Shown here: positions 16,262-25,726 of the stretch, piece after piece | How positions within the stretch are numbered: position 1 is the first letter of the stretch | Layout of the letters: each line of letters opens with the position of its first letter | NCBI GenBank assembly: GCA_036703255.1 | Contig: DATNPL010000174.1 | Location: 1-64,000, forward strand | Source: Drouetiella sp036703255 | GTDB taxonomy: Bacteria; Cyanobacteriota; Cyanobacteriia; Elainellales; Elainellaceae | Direction of reading: 5' to 3' | DNA length: 64,000 nucleotides | Notes under the pieces: model-generated | What the model saw: the letters and a program-made list of their open reading frames with translations, nothing else | What the model was told of the DNA's origin: nothing | Databases searched by the model: none | Program-made: the position numbers and the translations under genes

Positions 16262-17500
16262 TGCTTTAACAAATCTCACTCAACAGCTTATGGATATGTC
16301 ACTTATCAGACTGCCTATCTCAAGGCAAACTATCCGGTTGAGTATATGGCGGCGCTGCTCACCTGCAACAGCGGCGATCAGGATAAGGTGCAGAAATATA
16401 TCGCCTCCTGTGTCAATATGGGCATCCAAGTGGAGCCGCCAGATATTAATCGATCGGGCGTCGATTTCACGCCGCTGCAAACCACCATTTTGTTTGGACT
16501 ATCAGCCGTGCGAAACGTGGGAGAAGGCGCGATCGAACATTTGCTACTAGCCCGTGAAGAGGGGGGCAAATTCAAATCTTTGGCCGATATTTGCGATCGC
16601 GTCGATTCTCGCACCGTCAACCGCCGAGCCTTGGAGGCATTGATTCAATGTGGCGCACTTGATAGCTTGGAGAGCGGCGAAACCAATCGGAATCAGCTTA
16701 TCCACGATCTAGAGCTGTTGTTAGATTGGGCGCAATCTCGTGCGAAGGATCGGCTGATTGGGCAAGGCAATCTGTTTGATTTGATGGGGGGTGCTAGCAC
16801 GACCCTCAACAAGTTTGAGACTGCGCCTAAAGCAGCTGCCGTAGCTGACTATCCGCCCCAAGAAAAGTTGCGACTGGAAAAAGAGCTTTTGGGTTTTTAC
16901 ATCTCAGACCATCCGCTGAAATCGATTCAGCAGGCGGCTAGAGTGCTGGCACCCATTAATCTCAGCGATTTGAACGAAAAACCTGATAATGTCATGCTGA
17001 GCGCGATCGCTATGGTCAGCACCATTAAACCGATCGTGACGAAGCGCGGTGACAAAATGATGGCGCTGCAAATTGAAGATCTGAGCGGCCAGGTTGAAGC
17101 CGTTGTCTTTCCCAAATCCTTTGAACGGATTGGAGAGCTATTGCAGGTCGATGCGCGGCTGATGCTATGGGGAAAAGTGGATAAGCGAGACGATCGCACT
17201 CAATTTATCATTGAAGACGCAGAACCGATTGACGATGTTTGCATGGTGATGGTGGATCTAGAGCCACAAATTGCTGGAGATGTGGTGAAGCAACATCACT
17301 TGCGCACGGTGCTGCTAGAACAGCGCGGCGAAGAAGATAAGAGCAAAATCCCTGTGATTGCAGTGATTACCGGAGGCGATCGGCGTGAACTCGTTCGCTT
17401 AGGCGCACAGTTCCGCGTTCAAGACCATCAGGCAACGGTGAGTGCGCTCACCAAGGCAGGCTTCCACGCCCGAACCGAAACGCTTGTCCGCGCTTCTTAA
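16154..17500 (+). CDS. dnaE: DNA polymerase III alpha subunit, C-terminal half with C-intein (IntC/DnaE-C)
   Basis: A 448-aa polypeptide. Residues 1-36 are the C-intein; residues 37-448 are the C-extein starting CFNKSHSTAYGYVTYQ, the conserved DnaE insertion site. It includes helix-hairpin-helix-like segments (SAVRNVGEGAIEHLL), then an OB-fold (residues ~285-365: MMALQIEDLSGQVEAVVFP to LMLWGKVDKRDDRTQFI) that binds single-stranded DNA. The splice junction residues Asn36 and Cys37 are intact. There is no strong SD before the ATG; the 24-bp spacer after uma2 is very AT-rich. Same-strand order dnaE-N, uma2, dnaE-C suggests a single transcript. Confidence 0.95.
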   Translation: MVKIISRQSLGMQSVYDIGVARDHNFVLSNGLVASNCFNKSHSTAYGYVTYQTAYLKANYPVEYMAALLTCNSGDQDKVQKYIASCVNMGIQVEPPDINRSGVDFTPLQTTILFGLSAVRNVGEGAIEHLLLAREEGGKFKSLADICDRVDSRTVNRRALEALIQCGALDSLESGETNRNQLIHDLELLLDWAQSRAKDRLIGQGNLFDLMGGASTTLNKFETAPKAAAVADYPPQEKLRLEKELLGFYISDHPLKSIQQAARVLAPINLSDLNEKPDNVMLSAIAMVSTIKPIVTKRGDKMMALQIEDLSGQVEAVVFPKSFERIGELLQVDARLMLWGKVDKRDDRTQFIIEDAEPIDDVCMVMVDLEPQIAGDVVKQHHLRTVLLEQRGEEDKSKIPVIAVITGGDRRELVRLGAQFRVQDHQATVSALTKAGFHARTETLVRAS

Positions 17501-17626
17501 TCTATTGCTTGATTTGCTTGATTTGTCTACCTCATCTGATTCAACAGTTCGTAATGCCAACGCCAACGGGTAAGAGTTTAGGATGAGAGTATCTGCATTT
17601 CTCTCTGCGCGCCCTGCGTTTTTGTT

Positions 17627-18952
17627 ATGACAACTTCTTCAACGCTCACTTCATCATCTCTGGCAACCTTAGCACGCCAAACTCGGGGAGCCGCTCGGCA
17701 GCTGGCGGTTCTGCCTACCGAGACGCGCGATCGCGCCCTTGAGGCGATCGCCCTGGCTTTAGAAGCCGATGCCGCAGAGATTTTGGCGGCCAATCAGCTC
17801 GACTGCGAAACTGCCTTAGCCGAAGGCTTAGCCAAGCCACTCTACGAACGGCTAAAGCTGAATGCAGAAAAGCTAAAAGGCGCGATCGCTGGAGTGCGCG
17901 ATCTGAGCAGATTGCCTGATCCAGTTGGCGTCACCCAAATTCATCGAGAGCTAGATGCTGGGCTAGTGATGCAGAGAGTCACCTGTCCCTTGGGAGTTTT
18001 GGGCGTCATTTTTGAGTCTCGTCCAGATGCGCTCGTGCAAATTGCCTCCTTAGCGATCAAGTCTGGCAATGGGGTAATTCTTAAAGGCGGTAAAGAAGCA
18101 ATCTGCTCTTGCGAAGCCCTGACGCGAGCCATTCACCAGGGTCTTGCTCAGGTCGGCATCAATGCATCTGTTGTGCGGCTTTTGACTACGCGCGAAGAAA
18201 CGATCGCGTTGCTGAAACTCGATCAGGAAGTTGATCTGATTATTCCCAGAGGCTCAAATGCATTCGTTCGGTTTGTGCAAGACAACACCCGCATTCCAGT
18301 TTTGGGTCATGCCGACGGCATCTGTCATCTCTATATTGATCAATCTGCCGATTTGTCCCAAGCAGTTGCGATCGCTCTTGATGCTAAAACGCAATACCCT
18401 TCTGCTTGTAACACCATTGAGACACTGCTAGTGCATCAAGGCATCGCGCCTCAAGTTTTGCCTGATCTAGCTGCTGCATTACAGGATCGGGGAGTGGAGT
18501 TACGGTGCGACGATCGCACCCGCAAAATGATTAACCTTGCTTCGGTACAGGATGCGACCGAGGCTGACTGGGCAACCGAATATAGCGATTTGGTGCTGTC
18601 TATCAAAGTTGTAGATTCACTGGCCGATGCTGTCCTTCACATCAACACCTACGGCTCGCGTCATACCGAGGCGATCGTCACAGAAGACCGTCAAACTGCC
18701 GCAGAATTTATGGCACAGGTCGATGCCGCCGGGGTGTTTCACAACTGTTCTACCCGCTTTGCGGATGGCTTTCGCTACGGCTTTGGCGCAGAAGTGGGCA
18801 TTAGCACCCAAAAAATGCCGCCTAGAGGCCCGGTGGGATTAGAAGGCTTGATCACCTATAAATATCAAGTGACTGGCAATGGGCATATTGCCGCAACCTA
18901 TAGTGGCCCAGACGCCAAACCTTTTACCCACAGAGATTTAGGGATTTCCTAA
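17627..18952 (+). CDS. proA: Glutamate-5-semialdehyde dehydrogenase (gamma-glutamyl phosphate reductase)
   Basis: A 441-aa cytosolic aldehyde-dehydrogenase-fold enzyme of proline synthesis. It reduces gamma-glutamyl phosphate to glutamate semialdehyde with NADPH. Supporting motifs are PLGVLGVIFESRPDA, LKGGKEAICSC, the catalytic cysteine in YPSACNTIETLLVH, and GSRHTEAIVTED near the C-terminus. Length matches the family. It is followed after 12 bp by folB on the same strand, likely a two-gene transcript. Confidence 0.95.
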   Translation: MTTSSTLTSSSLATLARQTRGAARQLAVLPTETRDRALEAIALALEADAAEILAANQLDCETALAEGLAKPLYERLKLNAEKLKGAIAGVRDLSRLPDPVGVTQIHRELDAGLVMQRVTCPLGVLGVIFESRPDALVQIASLAIKSGNGVILKGGKEAICSCEALTRAIHQGLAQVGINASVVRLLTTREETIALLKLDQEVDLIIPRGSNAFVRFVQDNTRIPVLGHADGICHLYIDQSADLSQAVAIALDAKTQYPSACNTIETLLVHQGIAPQVLPDLAAALQDRGVELRCDDRTRKMINLASVQDATEADWATEYSDLVLSIKVVDSLADAVLHINTYGSRHTEAIVTEDRQTAAEFMAQVDAAGVFHNCSTRFADGFRYGFGAEVGISTQKMPPRGPVGLEGLITYKYQVTGNGHIAATYSGPDAKPFTHRDLGIS

Positions 18953-18964
18953 CCCGGAGATGAA

Positions 18965-19345
18965 TTGATTTTGAAAGAGATTGGTTTGCTAGATACACTG
19001 CATCTCACAGGCATTCGAGCCTACGGCTACACCGGGCTGCTGCCTGAGGAACAAAGCTTGGGGCAATGGTTTGAGGTAGACCTAACGTTGTGGGTCGATC
19101 TGGCTAAGCCAGGAAAAAGCGATCGCATCGAAGACACTTATGACTATCGGGCAGACGTTAAATCTATTCAAGAGCTGATTCGAACCGCCCGATTCTACTT
19201 GATCGAAAGATTGGTTGATGCGATCGCCCAGCATGTGCTTGCTTCTGGGCGAGTCGGGCAAGTGCGGGTGCGATTAACCAAAGTGAGTCCGCCTATTCCT
19301 GATTTTAGCGGCAAGGTTTCAGTAGAAATTACGCGAACTCTTTAA
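18965..19345 (+). CDS. folB: Dihydroneopterin aldolase
   Basis: A 126-aa enzyme that cleaves 7,8-dihydroneopterin to 6-hydroxymethyl-dihydropterin and glycolaldehyde in folate synthesis. The motifs are LHLTGIRAYGYTGLLPEEQ, QWFEVDLTLWVDL, DTYDYRADV, RLVDAIAQHVL and RVRLTKVSPPI, all typical of FolB. The start is unusual: no in-frame ATG exists near the beginning. TTG at 18965 has GGAG (18956-18959) at a perfect 5-nt spacing, overlapping a decoy ATG-AAT-TGA. The gene follows proA by 12 bp. Confidence 0.9.
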   Translation: MILKEIGLLDTLHLTGIRAYGYTGLLPEEQSLGQWFEVDLTLWVDLAKPGKSDRIEDTYDYRADVKSIQELIRTARFYLIERLVDAIAQHVLASGRVGQVRVRLTKVSPPIPDFSGKVSVEITRTL

Positions 19346-19880
19346 GCTTCCTAAAAGATCTCTACCTAAAGGAAGATGCGTAAACAGATAGATTTTCGGT
19401 AGGCGATAATTTGCACGCTTTAGTCATTCACGACACTTTTTTGACTCAAGTCTTGAGTCAAATGCTCTCCATAGAACCCTTACTCTGTGCAGCTTCTGCG
19501 AAAATAACTGGGGTTTAAGAAATATTTACGTTCAAATAACGAAAACCTGTTATGCTTGGAAGCAATTTGGATTGTAAGCCTTGATTTGGCAGGATCATGG
19601 TTTTAAATTGCAAGGGTGTTATGTAGACAAAAAACGAGTCAGTAAAGATCGGCAGCAGGGCATTGCTAATTCGATCGCACATTTATTTACTGCCTATCTC
19701 ATTCAGTTAGCCTTTGTTGCGCTGAGCCGTCCATCCTATTGGGCTGCTTGTCACAATGAGCTGAGGGTTACGTTATTGAACAAGCTGAAAAACGTGCTTT
19801 AGAGTAATCAGAGGTCAATTACCTCAACCTTAAGACTGCTCAAGTCAGCGCTTTGGGTTGAGCCTTAGCAGGAGTGATCA
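19346..19880. other. Intergenic region upstream of the RTX gene
   Basis: 535 bp with no convincing gene; a 73-codon ORF at 19581-19802 has no recognisable protein character and no ATG near its start. It contains a palindrome at 19440-19462. The AT-rich segment 19500-19560 (ending TTATGCTTGG near 19551) is a plausible promoter area for the RTX gene. AGGAG precedes the ATG at 19881. Confidence 0.4.
19440..19462. promoter_or_regulatory. 11-bp-arm palindrome, operator-like
   Basis: TTTGACTCAAG and CTTGAGTCAAA flank a single T, giving perfect dyad symmetry. It lies 95 bp after folB and 419 bp before the RTX gene. There is no following U-run, so a protein-binding site is more likely than a terminator. 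The regulator is unknown. Confidence 0.4.
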
Positions 19881-20810
19881 ATGTCAGAAGTTATTATCCA
19901 AGCGAATACGCAAGGTACAACGCAGTTTGGATTGCAGGTTATCAACGAGCAACCTGCAACGCTGAGCCAAGATTCAGCGACTACACCCGTAATCGTTACC
20001 GGAGGTGGTGGAACAGCCTCTTTTAGAGTCACCTCCGCTGAAACTACTACCGCCTACCGGGTACAGACGGGTTCAGGCAACAATACTGTCGTGACAGGTG
20101 CGGCCGAGGACACGCTATTTGGTGGCATCGGTAGCGACACCCTGGATGGCGGCGCAAGTAACGATCGCGTGAATGGCGGTGCAGGTAACGATTCCCTCTT
20201 GGGTGGAGCTGGAAACGACACCCTATATGGCAATGCAGGCAATGATTCAATTGAAGGCGGGCTGGGGAATGACACCGTGAACGGTGGCCCAGGCAACGAC
20301 ACCGTCAGCAGTGGTGCAGGTAACGACTCAGTACTGGGTGCTGGGGGAAATGATGTCTTACGCGGCGATGCAGGCAATGACACCCTGAGAGGGGGAGCCG
20401 GAAATGACTCTCTTGTGGGCGGCAGCAACAACGATGTTTTGATTCCTGGATCAGGTCGAGATACCCTCAATGGCGGTGGCGGTAACGATCGCTTCCGTTT
20501 TGAAGGCGATACCAGAGTTGGTAACAGCAGTCAGCTCAACCGAGTTGCAGGTTTCTCCTCTGGAGGCGACGTCATCGAGATTAGCAGAAGACTGCTTCCG
20601 GGTTCGGGCTTGCGTCCGGGTGTACTCAGCGAAGATGATTTTCAGATTGTCAATGGAATTGGTTCGTCTGATTCCAGCGCAAAAATCGTGTATGACAGCG
20701 GAACAGGGATCCTATACTACAATCCCTCACAGGAGGGGGCAGAAAATGTACCGCTCTTGCAATTGAATGGAAGCCCTAACGTTTCCGCAGAGGATTTCAG
20801 GCTGTTCTAA
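19881..20810 (+). CDS. RTX-type calcium-binding repeat protein (hemolysin-type repeats)
   Basis: A 309-aa secreted-type protein. Residues ~75-205 are a run of roughly 14 nonapeptide units of the GGxGNDTLx kind (GGAGNDSLL, GGAGNDTLY, GGPGNDTVS), which fold as a calcium-loaded beta-roll. The following ~100 residues (RFEGDTRVGNSSQLNR, then GGDVIEISRRLLPG) resemble the C-terminal region that carries the uncleaved type I secretion signal. There is no N-terminal signal peptide, consistent with type I export. SD AGGAG is 7 nt before the ATG. No HlyB/HlyD/TolC-type genes lie nearby. It may be an S-layer or sheath component, perhaps modified by the downstream TPR-glycosyltransferases (inference). Confidence 0.9.
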   Translation: MSEVIIQANTQGTTQFGLQVINEQPATLSQDSATTPVIVTGGGGTASFRVTSAETTTAYRVQTGSGNNTVVTGAAEDTLFGGIGSDTLDGGASNDRVNGGAGNDSLLGGAGNDTLYGNAGNDSIEGGLGNDTVNGGPGNDTVSSGAGNDSVLGAGGNDVLRGDAGNDTLRGGAGNDSLVGGSNNDVLIPGSGRDTLNGGGGNDRFRFEGDTRVGNSSQLNRVAGFSSGGDVIEISRRLLPGSGLRPGVLSEDDFQIVNGIGSSDSSAKIVYDSGTGILYYNPSQEGAENVPLLQLNGSPNVSAEDFRLF

Positions 20811-20914
20811 GCCTCAATTGGGGCGATCGATTACCTCCTAATCCCTTTGCCCTGATTTTATAGTTCTGATTCCGTAGTTCTAATTTCGCAAGTCTGATTC
20901 CAGAGCATCGAGCT

Positions 20915-23398
20915 GTGCAACTACGTCTTCACGAATTGCACTACAACTTGGGGCATGTGCTGCACCAGCAAGGTGATCTCGCTGGTGCAGCCGCATGTTT
21001 TAAACAGGTCTTGGCGATCGCTCCGGGCTATATCAACGCCCACAACAGTTTGGGGGTTGTGCTAGATGAGCAGGGTCAGCAAGATGCAGCTATTTCTCAC
21101 TATCGGCAGGCAATCGCTCTCGACCCCAGCTCTATCAGGGCATATAACAATCTGGGATGCTCTCTGGCAAAGCTCAATCGCCACGATGAAGCGATCGCAG
21201 CTTACAGACAGGCGATCGCGCTTCAGGACAATTGGGCTATCTTGCACAACAATCTAGGGCAGGTTTTGGTTGAGCGAGATGCTATGGCAGCCGTTGCGGC
21301 CTATCGTCGAGCGATCGAACTTGAACCCACTCTGGCACTGGCGCACCATAACTTAGGCAGAGCGCTGCAATCGCAAGGGCAACACCAAAGGGCGATCGGT
21401 CACTTTCAGCAGGCCATCCAACTCCGAAATGACCTTTATGCTGCCAAGGGCGGAGCAGCAGCGCTAGTTAAAAGCAGGGCGCTGGCGTTTAGCGATGGGG
21501 CTTCATCCTGGATTGCTCTGGGTCAGTGGGATCTGGCGTTTACTTGGCTGCGGCAGGCGATCGAACCTGACCTGAACAGGATTGAAGCCTACTGCGACTG
21601 GGCGGCTCAACTGCCAGCCTCCGATGAGCTGAGCCAAGCCAGAATGAGCTGTGCTCAATTTCTTCAGATGCTGCTGCAACCTGATTCCGCAAACTCCACC
21701 CATTTCACAGATCGCCAAACCTCTCTCCACGCTTCCCTAGTCAAAACTTATTTTCACTTGGGCAATGTGCTCACGACCTATGGCGGTGAAGGGCAATATC
21801 AACAGGCCGAAAAGTACTATCAGCAAGCGCTCAAACTTCAGCCTACCCACCCAGACCTGCTGTTGAAGCTAGCAAATTGCTTGGCTCAACAAGAACGATT
21901 TAATGCAGCGCTTTTGGTTTGTCAGCTGGCTCTAAGTGCTGAGCCACATCAGCCCATTTTCTACGCGCAGATGGGCAACATTTTAGAGCAACAGCAGCAG
22001 TGGCAAGCCGCGATCGATTACTACCAACAGGCGTTGCAGGCCAGCCAAAAGACAACCCAAAAGACAACCCAAAAGGCTGCGACCTTAGGACAGCAGACCT
22101 TAAACTCACCTGCTCAACGGCCACTCCAAAAACAGAATAGACCGACCGATCGCCCCATCGGCACTTACCTCACCACGCAACAGTGGCATAGCTCTAACCC
22201 AGATCAAGGCCGCTACATTGCTCTTTCTCCGCTTTCCCCGCTTTCTCATTCCCTCAAATCCTCTCTTTCGCCTGCCGCACTGCCTGCTGCCTGCGCCGGA
22301 CTCAACTGTTCTCCTTGTCTTAAACAGATCTTCGAGCGCTTCAAGCTGGCTCACCTAGGCCACGGCATTCATACTTATGCCGATCCATGCGAGTCTTCTG
22401 TGCTTACAGAACCGTTATTTACAGCCATTCTTGCCGAGGGGCAGGCTTGGGCCATGCCGCAGCAAAATTCTTGGCAAATTTGCAATGCGATCGCCATTCT
22501 CACGCCCGACCATTCTTTGTTGGCAGACTTGTCGGAGGATTATCCTGGAAAACTACCCGGATGCCAACACGTCCACGCCGATCGCCATCGCATTTTTAGT
22601 GAAAAGATGGCTGCGCCAGAGCCAATTCGGGGAAGAGTGGCTGCACTAGCGGGCTTATCGGGGCACAACTACTTTCACTGGATGGTCGATATTCTGCCTC
22701 GTTTAGAGCTGCTGCGGCAAAGCGGTATCGCATGGGACACCATCGATTGGTTTTGGATCAACAACATTGATCAGCCGTTTCAGCAACAAACCTTAGCAGC
22801 GCTGGGAATTCCTTTAGAAAAAGTTTTGGTGAGCGATCGGCATCCCTTTATCCAGGCAGACTTTCTCATCGTTCCTTCATTTGCAGGACATCTAGGCTGG
22901 TCAGAGCCTTGGGCAATAGAGTTTCTCAGGCAAACATTTCTGCCTGTTGCAGCCTCTAGCCACATAGATTTGCCAAAACGTATCTATATCAGCCGGACTC
23001 AAGCCCATCATCGGCTTGTTTTAAATGAAGCTGCGGTGCTGCAACAGCTTCTTCCTTTGGGGTTTGTGTCGGTAACGCTAGAAAACCTCAGCTTTGCAGA
23101 GCAGGTTGCCCTGTTTGCCCAAGCGGATGTCATCATTGCGCCTCACGGCGGCGGCTTGACCAATATCCTGTTCTGTCGTCCTGGCACCACGATCGTAGAG
23201 CTAGTTGCGCCAAGCTATATTCGCCATTACTACTGGGTTATCAGCCATTCTCTCAAGCTACACCCCTATTTATTGGCAGACGCAGGAGTCACCTGTTATC
23301 CCATTCGGCAACTCATGTATCCTAGCCCGCTAACGGAAGATATTTGGGTTGATTTAGACGCGTTGAAAATACTGCTGAGCAAATTAAGCTTGGCCTGA
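20915..23398 (+). CDS. TPR protein fused to a GT61-family glycosyltransferase (DUF563)
   Basis: An 827-aa protein from GTG 20915. Residues ~5-175 are about five TPRs (YNLGHVLHQQGDLAGAAACF, then DPSSIRAYNNLG), with a second block at ~270-370. A low-complexity linker follows (KTTQKTTQKA, SPLSPLSHSLKSSLSPAAL). Residues ~580-820 form a GT61 domain with the start motif HNYFHWMVDILPRLELL (~582) and the signature IIAPHGGGLTNILFCRPGT (~740). GT61 enzymes transfer xylose or GlcNAc-type sugars; the substrate here is unknown. TPRs may bind the acceptor or partner enzymes. It is the first of three TPR-fused enzymes on this strand. Confidence 0.85.
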   Translation: MQLRLHELHYNLGHVLHQQGDLAGAAACFKQVLAIAPGYINAHNSLGVVLDEQGQQDAAISHYRQAIALDPSSIRAYNNLGCSLAKLNRHDEAIAAYRQAIALQDNWAILHNNLGQVLVERDAMAAVAAYRRAIELEPTLALAHHNLGRALQSQGQHQRAIGHFQQAIQLRNDLYAAKGGAAALVKSRALAFSDGASSWIALGQWDLAFTWLRQAIEPDLNRIEAYCDWAAQLPASDELSQARMSCAQFLQMLLQPDSANSTHFTDRQTSLHASLVKTYFHLGNVLTTYGGEGQYQQAEKYYQQALKLQPTHPDLLLKLANCLAQQERFNAALLVCQLALSAEPHQPIFYAQMGNILEQQQQWQAAIDYYQQALQASQKTTQKTTQKAATLGQQTLNSPAQRPLQKQNRPTDRPIGTYLTTQQWHSSNPDQGRYIALSPLSPLSHSLKSSLSPAALPAACAGLNCSPCLKQIFERFKLAHLGHGIHTYADPCESSVLTEPLFTAILAEGQAWAMPQQNSWQICNAIAILTPDHSLLADLSEDYPGKLPGCQHVHADRHRIFSEKMAAPEPIRGRVAALAGLSGHNYFHWMVDILPRLELLRQSGIAWDTIDWFWINNIDQPFQQQTLAALGIPLEKVLVSDRHPFIQADFLIVPSFAGHLGWSEPWAIEFLRQTFLPVAASSHIDLPKRIYISRTQAHHRLVLNEAAVLQQLLPLGFVSVTLENLSFAEQVALFAQADVIIAPHGGGLTNILFCRPGTTIVELVAPSYIRHYYWVISHSLKLHPYLLADAGVTCYPIRQLMYPSPLTEDIWVDLDALKILLSKLSLA

Positions 23399-23519
23399 AC
23401 GATGCCAATTAATCAAAAATGAGTTAGCCTACAGCCTATGTTCAAATTGTCTCACCTGTTTGCTTCATTCGCTAGCTCGGTATCTCTGCCCCAAATCTGA
23501 GTGATTTTCTGAGTAATTT

Positions 23520-25616
23520 ATGGTTACAACTCACTTAAGTGACGCGATCGCAATTTGTGAACAAGCCCTGACAAGGGAGATGAACATCAGTGAAGCCTGT
23601 CAGCGATTGGGTCATATCTTGCAAGGAATGGGCAAATTTCAAGAGGCTGTAGTTTGGCATACCTATGCGTTGCAGCAACAGCCAAAGCTGGCCACAGTCT
23701 ATGCCGATCTGGGTAAGCTTCAAGCCAGTCAGCAACAGTGGCCGCAGGCGATCGCCCTTTGCGAAAGAGCCTTGCAGCTTGACCCCGACAATCCAGAACT
23801 CTGCCGCCATTTGGCCAGCCTGTATGGGCGAGTGGGTCAACAAGCTGAGGCTGCGCTGTATCGCTATCGAGCTGTGACGCTGAACCCCCGTTGGGCAAAC
23901 CCCAAAAATCAGTTAATTCTGGGCAACACGCTATTCGCTGAAGGCAAATTGGAGGAGGCGATCGACTGCTATCAACGCGGCATACAGCTTCGTCCTGACT
24001 TTTACGAAGCCTACTACAACTTAGGCGTAGCCCTAGCCGAACAGGAGCAATGGCACGGTGCCCACGCCGCTTTTATTCAAGCTCTAGAGATTAACCCTGA
24101 TCATGGGGCTTCTTGCTATGGGCTAGGCAAACTAGCCGAGCGCCAAGGCAACACGGCAGAAGCGTTGAGCTATTACCAGCGAGCGACTGCGCTTGATCCC
24201 AATGCAGCCGATGCCCATTATGCTTTGGGCACCGTACTACTCAATTTACGCCAATGGCAGACTGCTGAAGACGTTTGTCGTCACGCGGTTAAACTTAATC
24301 CCAGCTTTTCTTGGACGTACCATAATTTAGGCTATGTGCTGCTCAAGCTCAATCGCTGGCAGGAATCAGCGATCGTCCTGCGTCAGGCCATCGCGCTCAA
24401 TCCTGACTCTGCTTGGAGCTACTATCACTTAGGTTCGGCTCTATCGCGCCAAGCCTTGTCCCGTGAGGCAGCATTAGACCAAACTTTGCCGCATCAGTTG
24501 GCACACCTATGGCAGGAGGCGGTTACAGCCTTTTTGTCGGCCATTCAGCTTCAGTCCGATTTGGCAGGCGTTTATACTCAGCTTGGCAGGGCCTTGCGGC
24601 ATCAGCTTCAGGCAGCAGGTCGAGAAGCAACGCTACAGTTCTGCCAATCCATTCAGTTAGGGCATTCTGGTTATGCTCAAGTTGCCCGTGATTTAGCCCA
24701 GGTGCAGCAGTTTGATGGGGCGATCGTCTTCTGGGATCTGGCGCTTTCTGCCCGATCGCATCTGGCGAATCTAGCCCAGAAACATCTGACGGAATCAGAA
24801 ATCGCACTTCAGCAACAACAGGCACAGGCAATGGCTGGCAAGCAGCAAATGGATGCCACTATTGCCAATCATAGATTAGAAATTCAGCAGCAGCCCAATG
24901 CGGATTGGCTCTATACGCATTTGGGAAACCTCTTGGCTGATCAGGGAGAAACAGAAGAAGCGATCGCTCTGCATCGTCAAGCAGGGCAGATTAGGGGTTG
25001 GCACTATGCAGCCGATCGCCACTATCAGTTCACGCACGATTGGTTTACTTACAATATCTCCGTTTGGGCAACGCATCTCGAGCCACTTGCCCATTCTCCT
25101 CAGGTGCGAGCGCTAGAAGTGGGTAGTTTTGAAGGGATGTCGGCTTGCTGGTTGCTGGATCACATTTTGACGCACCCGCTCTCAACCCTTACCTGCATCG
25201 ATCTGTATTTTCAGGAAGCCTTTGAGTTCAATGTAGTTCAGACAGGCGCGGGCGATCGCGTGACCCAATTAACAGGAGATTCCCATAAAGTTTTAGCGAC
25301 GCTAGTTCCTGAAACCTATGACATCGTCTATATTGATGGCTGTCACTTGGCAAGCCATGTCCAGATAGATGCACAGCTCTCTTGGAAGTTACTCAAGGCT
25401 GGGGGCGTACTAATCTTTGATGACTATCAATGGACAGACCCAAACTATCCTGGACAAGATACCCAGTTAGGCATTGATGCATTCATTAACTCTGTTGGCA
25501 ATCAGGCAACGATCGTACATCAGGGCTATCAAATCATTATCCAAAAATTAAGAAAACCCCATCTCTTCCGCGAGTCTGTCACGTCTCTAGAAGAATATAG
25601 GTCTAGAAGAATTTAA
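23520..25616 (+). CDS. TPR protein fused to a class I SAM methyltransferase
   Basis: A 698-aa protein. Most of residues 1-500 are TPRs (for example VYADLGKLQASQQQWPQAIA and AYYNLGVALAEQEQWHGAHA). The C-terminal ~200 residues are a methyltransferase of the Methyltransf_24 type: ALEVGSFEGMSACWLLDH (~531) for SAM, CIDLYFQE, YDIVYIDGCH (~600) and LIFDDYQW (~633). It probably methylates a glycan or a nucleotide-linked sugar in the same pathway as its neighbours. The TPR units resemble those of the gene at 25727 (LNPSFSWTYHNLGYVLLKL versus LNPEFSWSHNNLGDAL), indicating shared ancestry. Confidence 0.85.
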   Translation: MVTTHLSDAIAICEQALTREMNISEACQRLGHILQGMGKFQEAVVWHTYALQQQPKLATVYADLGKLQASQQQWPQAIALCERALQLDPDNPELCRHLASLYGRVGQQAEAALYRYRAVTLNPRWANPKNQLILGNTLFAEGKLEEAIDCYQRGIQLRPDFYEAYYNLGVALAEQEQWHGAHAAFIQALEINPDHGASCYGLGKLAERQGNTAEALSYYQRATALDPNAADAHYALGTVLLNLRQWQTAEDVCRHAVKLNPSFSWTYHNLGYVLLKLNRWQESAIVLRQAIALNPDSAWSYYHLGSALSRQALSREAALDQTLPHQLAHLWQEAVTAFLSAIQLQSDLAGVYTQLGRALRHQLQAAGREATLQFCQSIQLGHSGYAQVARDLAQVQQFDGAIVFWDLALSARSHLANLAQKHLTESEIALQQQQAQAMAGKQQMDATIANHRLEIQQQPNADWLYTHLGNLLADQGETEEAIALHRQAGQIRGWHYAADRHYQFTHDWFTYNISVWATHLEPLAHSPQVRALEVGSFEGMSACWLLDHILTHPLSTLTCIDLYFQEAFEFNVVQTGAGDRVTQLTGDSHKVLATLVPETYDIVYIDGCHLASHVQIDAQLSWKLLKAGGVLIFDDYQWTDPNYPGQDTQLGIDAFINSVGNQATIVHQGYQIIIQKLRKPHLFRESVTSLEEYRSRRI

Positions 25617-25726
25617 GCTCATGAGTCAGATCCTTTTTTGGTAGAAATTTTAATAAAAAGAATTCACTAAAGTTCAAATACCGCTGTCTCGGTTGATACC
25701 TTTTTTGTGTTTCTATCCTTTGAACC

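Noticed and set aside
19581..19802. 73-codon ORF upstream of the RTX gene
   Set aside because: No ATG start with SD, no protein-like pattern, no family resemblance.
20054..20470. 138-codon antisense ORF within the RTX gene
   Set aside because: It is the mirror of a repetitive Gly/Asn/Asp coding region, which yields Ser/Pro-rich antisense frames automatically.
20150..20490. Short repeated units that might suggest a CRISPR array
   Set aside because: The repeats are coding RTX nonapeptides in frame with no unique spacers.
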